Shown here: positions 57,901-64,000 of the stretch, piece after piece
How the letters are laid out: the number at the start of each line of letters is the position of its first letter
How positions within the stretch are numbered: the stretch's first letter is position 1
Assembly (NCBI GenBank): GCA_023159155.1
Contig: JAJNNX010000003.1
Coordinates: forward strand, 1,116,001-1,180,000
DNA from: Ustulina deusta
Taxonomy: Eukaryota > Ascomycota > Sordariomycetes > Xylariales > Xylariaceae
Length of the DNA: 64,000 bases
Direction: 5' to 3'
The notes under the pieces: model-generated
Database searches by the model: none
Seen by the model: the letters and a program-made list of their open reading frames with translations, nothing else
Told to the model about the DNA's origin: nothing
Position numbers and translations under genes: made by a program

Positions 57901-58853
57901 GGCATAGAATGTGCCAAGTGCGCTTGCAAGAAGCTGACCATCTCCTGCGCTCCCAGGCCGATCGCCGCACTCGAGTTCGTAGGGGAAGGACTCCCGAAGG
58001 GGCTAAATTTGGGTGTTGCTTCCGCAAGGTCCTGATATATATGTGGATTTTGATTGTTCATGGTAACCGAAAGGTCTATATTTGCTGTCCAACCCTGCAC
58101 TTTCTCTTGCATCGTTAGTGGAGGTAGATGTTCTGTCAAGACAATAAGATCGCGCGAGCCCTCCGTAGCCTGGTTCAGACTTAGGATCTCGTCATGGACC
58201 TTGTTAGCAATCTCTTGTCTTAGTTGCCGGACCATTCTTATCCCACAACGGTGAGTATTACCGTTACTCGCTGCCTCTACAGCTACTGCGAATTTCTTCA
58301 AGGTCAATCGTAAGTGATGTAGAAGCTGTTGGCGTGAAGTCTCGTTTACTCCAACATAGTTCAAATTTGCGGGTAAGCGCCTCAACATTGTTTGCGTGAA
58401 CCTCAAAATGGCATCATCTTTCTGGTGTGGCGAGTATTCTGTAGAATCTTGAGAGACAATCGAAATATTATCGGCTGGGTCTGGCAGCTCTTCCGTTGAG
58501 GTTCCTTGTACTGGAGCGTCCATGAACATCTGTGCTTCTTCCTCTTGAATGCCTGGTAGAGCCCTTCCCTGGCCTTTTTGGAAACGACTAAAACTTAAGC
58601 CACTCGAGATAGATGTACGAGGAGTGGCATCACTCTTGTTAGTACTATTTGCGAAGTCACTGGCCGATGAAGCGTAAGCAGCGGATGGCGGTCTTGTTGA
58701 ACTAGTTGTCCATGTTTCTGGCTGAGAATTCACATCCCCACTGGTATGCTGTGAACAACTCCCTGTAAGACTTGCAGAAGCCTCATGAGTTTTGCTTTTT
58801 ACGGCATCAACATAGCTAGCTCTGAGTTCTTCGTTCCGCTCCGCCAGTTCCAT
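54997..58853 (-). CDS. Large fungal-specific protein of unknown function (1269 aa)
   Basis: This is a two-exon gene: 56804-58853 and 54997-56756. The 47-nt intron has donor GTAAGA and acceptor CACAG (phase 1), and splicing restores a continuous frame: LGTAEFDYESVRHSKAHTYSRRPQLDKV. I recognise the overall layout from fungal hypothetical proteins, but know no function. There is an N-terminal Ser/Thr-rich disordered region (about 1-130). A globular part follows with SRKFSAFFYIDWALAEFL, a conserved FSQVADISTVGFEIDVTLEVP region, and a domain with FGGGFIFKGRYHALVPI and HLIDTYPKRLRW. The second exon carries a basic helical part (ELILHIIHHRKKL) and a long disordered, Ser-rich tail. No catalytic motif, membrane helix or signal peptide is visible. 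The frame is open some 75 bases upstream of 58853 without an ATG, so a further 5' exon is possible. Confidence 0.82.
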
Positions 58854-60765
58854 GAGAGGGGTTTCCTCCAAGGACCGCAGAGAACTGTTGTCTTCTGGCG
58901 CCGTTTGAGTCGCTAATGTGTCTGCTACGATGTTAGCGCGAGAGGATAATAAAAGTAAAGATCATCTATACAATCTCGACTGCTTCCCACATTGCGGTTT
59001 CCCTCGCCATCTCGCGGATGTTCCTTTGATTTGCCAATTGGAACCTCATCTATGGTGCAATCAACACATCTGATGTCTGGCCAAGGTGTCCTATAAGCCA
59101 TTAAAATGCATACAACGCATGAGCTGCTTAGTTGATATCATCAGATCTTGTGAACGGTGTTGGGGTCTAGGCGTATGAGGTCGGCATGCAGCTTTCACAG
59201 CTCCGGGAATTCTATTGGAAGTATGTTAGTGAATGTGTCACTGAAATTTTGGATTCCACGAACATGAATGGGGTATAAATCAAGGCTGACCCCACTAACC
59301 AACCTGTGGGATTCTAGGTAATAATATTGATAAAACAGGCCGGCTTGTATCGGAATGATCTTCCTAACAGAAACTTGAGTGTTAATCAATTATTGTAGTT
59401 CCAGGTGCTAGGTGAGCCTGTTGCGCATTTTTGTTTGTTTGAATTCTCAGTCAGAAAGTATCATTATGAAATATGATTCCAGTTGGCCGTACTTGAAAGG
59501 AACCAATAGATAAGCCAGCGACAAGGAGGCAGTGCATTGAAACTGGCGTGACCAGCTGCAACACCATGCAGGATTGGAGAGCGTAACAACCAGCTTGCCC
59601 AATCACCAGCGGATGCTACAAGAACGACTCCTAAGTATATAGGTGGCTCAGCTACAAGGCTCGCCAACAGCGTGAAAGCAGCTGCCCAAGCCACTTTGGG
59701 CTATATGTGGGATATGCATAATATAAATACTTCTGGTTCCTGGACCGTCGAACTGATTAATACTATATATGACAGAAAGCCTGATGGGTATATGAATGAA
59801 GATGTAGATTAGAAGGAGTGGGCGCACCAGAACATTGGAAGGTCCAATATATCTGTGTGCGTAAGTCCACTCGCAGGAGCACAGACCACCCTGTGGTGAG
59901 TCTGGCATAGGCCTGGGGCCTGGACACCAAGGTTTGGTTGGTAGAATTGCCAACTGATTGGTGCTTAGATACCCCAAGTTTCTGACCAAATAGGCATCTG
60001 CATCTGATATCCTCATCCCCGCTGCTTTCAAGTGTTTCCGTCCGTGATACCTACTAAGAAATCATCAACACCCCCGCTCAGACAGATCCTATCTATACTA
60101 GTAACAAAAAACTTACCACTAGACAGGAATTCCCATTCTGATCGACCCGTACTCCTCCATGATCAACTTCACAGTGTGGTGTTGTCAGAAACAAGCGAGC
60201 TAATGTATGAGAGGTATATTCATGTGTATTGTTGTATGGGCTAGAGTTGCTCTATATGTAAAGTATGGTTAATAAAGCTACATGACAGTGTGAGCAATTA
60301 AATATATTTGAAAGATACTGGGTGGCGGTTGCTGTTGGGAAGGTACGGGGACAGTGTGTAACTGCCTGTTAATTATCTCCATTCTTGCGCTGCGCGTAAA
60401 ACGGAGCTGCTTATGTAACATTTTCCACGCGAGATGCATCGACCATAACCGCGTCACGCGATTTAGTGGAGTCTATTTAGTGCCGTCCGTTCAGTGGAGT
60501 GATTCCCCCCACTTTAAAGAGCTCACCTAAGCTCCCTGTACTGGGCAGCCTAGCTAGGTACCTTGGTACCTTCTCCCGTCAGCCTTCAGGAGCCAGACCT
60601 GACCTGGATCCAACTCGCGTCACCTCAGATTTTTGGGGCGGCGACGTTTTGATTGACTCTCCAATTCTGTGCCTCTCCCTTTCTCTGCCTTCCCGCATTC
60701 TCCCTCCAACAACCACCGACCACCGATTGTTGACCTGCCATCTTCCGCGCCCGGTTTCCATCAAG
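58854..60765. promoter_or_regulatory. Divergent intergenic region upstream of SPT16
   Basis: No convincing gene. Frames of 64-127 codons at 59195-60244 have no motif. The last 250 bp before 60766 are pyrimidine-rich and include the likely SPT16 promoter and leader. The plus frame from 60499 is open into the coding region, but its earlier start is not an ATG that fits the family. Confidence 0.5.
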
Positions 60766-63700
60766 ATGGCAGAGATCAAGATCGACTCCAAGCTCTTCCA
60801 TGAGCGCGTTTCGCATTTCATCAGTGCCTGGAAGAACGACAAGCGCACGTCCGACAATGGCGTCTTCGCCGGCGTCTCCTCCGTCGTCATCATGATGGGC
60901 AAGGTGGAGGAGAACCCCGAATTCCACAAGAACAATGCGATGCATGTACGTCTCCGGCTGCTCTCGCGCTCTCGCAGTCCTCGCACAACACGCGACGAAC
61001 GAACAACGCTGACACCTGCTTTAGTTCTGGTTGCTGGGCTACGAGTTTCCGACCACGCTGATGCTGTTCACCACCGACAAATTATACGTCGTCACCACTG
61101 CTAAGAAAGGTATCGATCGAACCGTGCATGTTACACCCAGGGTGCTGACTTGTCTGTAGCCAAACACTTGGAGCCCCTTACTAAGGGGAAATTCCCAGTC
61201 GAGGTGCTTGTGAGAGGCAAAGATGCTGCCGCAAATGAGAAACAGTTCATCACCATTACGGAAACCATCAAGTCGGCCGGCGTGAGTCACTCATTCATCA
61301 TTTTTTCTGTTGTATCTGCTAACCCGATTATCTGGACAGAAAAAGGTCGGTGTGCTCACCAAGGACACATCCAAAGGTCCCTTCGTCGACGAATGGAAAA
61401 AGGTATTTAGCGACAAGTGCCCCGATGCCGAGGAAGTCGATATTTCCGCTGCCTTATCTACTGCCGCCTTCTCTATCAAGGACGAAACCGAACTGCGCGC
61501 CATGCGGACTGCTTCGAAGGCCTGCGTTGCCCTCATGAACCCGTATTTCTTAGACCAGATGTCCGATATTCTAGACCAGGAAAAGAAGGTCAAGCACAGC
61601 GCACTGGCCCAGATGGTCGATTCTAAACTCGATGACGAGAAGTGGTGGAAGACGGTGGAGCTCCCTGGAAAGCAGAAACTACCCTCAGACTTCGATCCAT
61701 CGTCACTCGATTGGTACCTCGGCCCGGCCGTCCAGAGCGGTGGCAAGTACGATCTTAAGCTACACGCAGAACCCACCAACGATAATCTTCATGCTGGCGT
61801 TATTATTGCGGGTATGGGCTTGCGATACAAGTCCTACAGCTCCGTTATCGCTCGAACATTCCTGGTTGATCCCAACAAAACCCAGGAGAGTGTCTACAAG
61901 ACCCTGCACACCGCACACAACCTAGTCCTGAAAGAAATCCGAGATGGAGCTGTTGCCAAAGATGTCTACAACAAAGCCCTTGGCTACATCAAGTCAAAAA
62001 AACCCGACTTGGAAAAGCATTTCGTAAAGAACGTGGGATGGGGAATTGGCATTGAGAGCAAAGATACAAGTTTGATCTTGAGTGGCAAGAACTCGCGGGC
62101 TTTGAAGGATGGAATGACACTGTGCATCACCACCGGCTTCACTGATGTCGAGAACCCTTCGCCGCAAGACAAGTTGAGTAAAACTTACTCACTAGTTATC
62201 ACTGACACCATCCGTGTGACCACGAGTGAACCGGTTGTTTTCACTGGCGATGCCCCGTCCGAACTAGATGCGACATCATTTTTCTTCAAGGATGATGAAG
62301 AAATCCAGCCCACGCCAAAGAAGGAGAAGAAGGATGCTCGAGTTGGTGCTGTTGCTACTAAAAATATCACCAATACGCGTCTACGATCCGAACGCACTAC
62401 CCAGGTTGACGAGGATCAAGAGAAGAGGCGTCGGGATCATCAGAAAGAACTTGCCGCCAAGAAGCAAAAAGAAGGTATGGCCAGATTTGCCGAGTCAACA
62501 AGTGGCCAAAACGGCACCGAGGTTAAGAAGTTTAAGAAATTTGAGTCGTATAAGAGGGATAACCAACTCCCTCTAAGAGTCAAAAGTCTTGAAATTGTAG
62601 TCGACCAGAAGAACCACACAGTCGTACTTCCAGTTATGGGAAGGCCTGTTCCTTTTCACATCCACACAATCAAGAACGCCAGCAAAAATGATGAAGGGGA
62701 GTGGTCTTACTTGCGAATCAACTTTCTATCACCGGGTCAAGGAGTCGGTCGAAAGGATGATCAACCTTTCGAGGATGCATCTGCGCATTTTGTTAGGAGC
62801 CTGACTTTCCGTTCTCTCGATGGTGACCGATACGATGAAATTGCAACGCAGATCTCCAACATGAAGAAAGAGGCCACCAAGAAGGAGCAGGAAAAGAAGG
62901 ACATGGAGGATGTCGTGGAGCAGGATAAGCTCGTTGAGATCCGAAGTAAGCTTCTCTTAAATACCCCAGTGAGTATGCAGTGCTAATAGTTTGACAGACC
63001 GACGACCTCCCGTCATGGATAATCTATATATTCGACCCGCTATGGAAGGCAAACGCGTCCCAGGCAAAGTTGAAATCCATCAGAATGGTATCCGATACCA
63101 GTCACCGCTCAACACGCAGCAGAGAGTTGACGTGCTGTTCTCCAATATTCGCCATTTGTTCTTCCAGCCCTGTGCCCATGAGCTTATCGTGGTCATTCAT
63201 ATACACCTGAAGGACCCTATCATCATTGGCAACAAGAAAAAGACCAAGGATGTACAGTTTTACAGAGAAGCTACGGACATTCAGTTTGACGAGACTGGAA
63301 ACCGCAAGCGGAAATACCGGTATGGCGATGAAGACGAGTTCGAGGCTGAGCAGGAAGAACGACGACGTAGAGCGGAGTTGGATCGTATGTTCAAGCTCTT
63401 TGCCGATAAGATTGCTGACGCTGGCAAAAACGAGGGCGTCGAAGTTGACATGCCTCTTCGCGAGCTTGGTTTCAATGGTGTTCCTTTCCGCAGCAATGTT
63501 TACATCCAGCCTACGACAGATTGTCTCATTCAGGTTACGGAGCCTCCATTCATGGTCGTTACGCTCGACGACATCGAGGTGGCCCACTTGGAACGTGTTC
63601 AATTTGGGCTCAAGAACTTTGATCTCGTCTTTGTCTTTAAGGACTTCAGTCGCACACCATTCCATGTCAATACGATACCGGTGGAGTCTTTAGAAGATGT

Positions 63701-64000
63701 GAAAGAGTGGCTAGATTCCTCAGATATTGCATTCACCGAAGGGCCCCTCAACCTCAACTGGCCCACCATCATAAAGACGGTGACGGCTGATACTCACCAG
63801 TTCTTCGCGGATGGTGGTTGGTCGTTCCTCCAGAACGAGACCGATGATGAGGGCGAAGAAGAAGAGGAGGAAGAGTCCAATTTTGAAGTGTCAGAGTCCG
63901 AACTAGAGGCCGCAAGCGAGTCTAGCGAGGACGACTCGGACTTCGACAGTAACGCGTCCGACGAGGCTAGCGAAGAAGGCTCCGAGGAGGATGACGACGG
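60766..64000 (+). CDS. spt16: FACT histone chaperone subunit Spt16 (partial at right edge)
   Basis: This is the large subunit of FACT, which loosens and rebuilds nucleosomes during transcription and replication in the nucleus. Exons: 60766-60945, 61025-61109, 61160-61281, 61340-62945, then 62998 to the window edge. About 998 residues are visible. The N-terminal aminopeptidase-like domain ([55 protein letters not shown]) is catalytically dead in this family. The dimerisation and middle domains follow ([34 protein letters not shown], NYxxI-type pleckstrin folds, [18 protein letters not shown]). The C-terminus starts its acidic histone-binding tail ([13 protein letters not shown]) and runs out of the window before the stop codon. 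The start at 60766 matches the usual N-terminus exactly. Confidence 0.96.

Noticed and set aside
63102..63665. Minus-strand frame of 187 codons
   Set aside because: Antisense to SPT16 exon 5.
1..64000. tRNA or rRNA genes, CRISPR arrays, viral relics
   Set aside because: I looked for T-arm consensus words, regular spacer arrays and polymerase or capsid motifs and saw none convincing. A tRNAscan run would settle the tRNA point.

Overview
The window is nuclear DNA of a filamentous ascomycete (Pezizomycotina). Genes carry short 45-90 nt introns with GTRNGT-type donors and CAG/TAG acceptors. The gene set is typical of moulds: a Sln1-type hybrid histidine kinase, Rrp7, Bud32, a glutamate-cysteine ligase regulatory subunit, AP-1 sigma adaptin, Maf1, Spt16 and a non-reducing polyketide synthase. 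Repeated TACCTAGGTA-like words in the intergenic DNA suggest Sordariomycetes, but this is only a weak hint. I saw no tRNA, rRNA or CRISPR array.

Layout. 1-2.5 kb: no clear gene, but a 355-bp terminal-inverted-repeat element (MITE-like) at 1317-1671. 2.5-5.6 kb: an MFS drug/amine-type transporter (-) divergent from RRP7 (+). 5.9-7.1 kb: a secreted/single-pass membrane protein gene with one doubtful intron. 8.1-8.8 kb: a broken Nudix (DUF4743-type) gene that has lost its catalytic core. 8.8-13.3 kb: no gene. 13.3-16.9 kb: SLN1-like hybrid histidine kinase. 18.1-19.0 kb: CMD/AhpD-fold protein. 19.9-20.7 kb: small membrane protein. 22.0-24.0 kb: BUD32 and the glutamate-cysteine ligase modifier gene, convergent. 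25.1-25.9 kb: AP-1 sigma. 27.3-28.5 kb: MAF1. 28.5-34.3 kb: gene-free, AT-rich.

34.3-53.8 kb looks like a secondary-metabolite cluster. It holds a secreted GMC oxidoreductase, a cytochrome P450 divergent from a 2082-aa non-reducing polyketide synthase (SAT-KS-AT-PT-ACP-CMeT, with no release domain), a GC-rich intronless right-handed beta-helix protein that looks bacterial in style, and a monocarboxylate-type MFS transporter. No pathway transcription factor or separate thioesterase was seen. The simplest reading is that the PKS makes a C-methylated aromatic polyketide, the P450 and GMC enzyme oxidise it, and the MFS protein exports it. The product is unknown.

55.0-58.9 kb: a 1269-aa fungal protein of unknown function (-). 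60.8-64.0 kb: SPT16 (FACT subunit), running off the right edge. Gene models with introns were built by hand from reading frame, splice dinucleotides and intron phase. Coordinates of spliced genes span first to last coding base.
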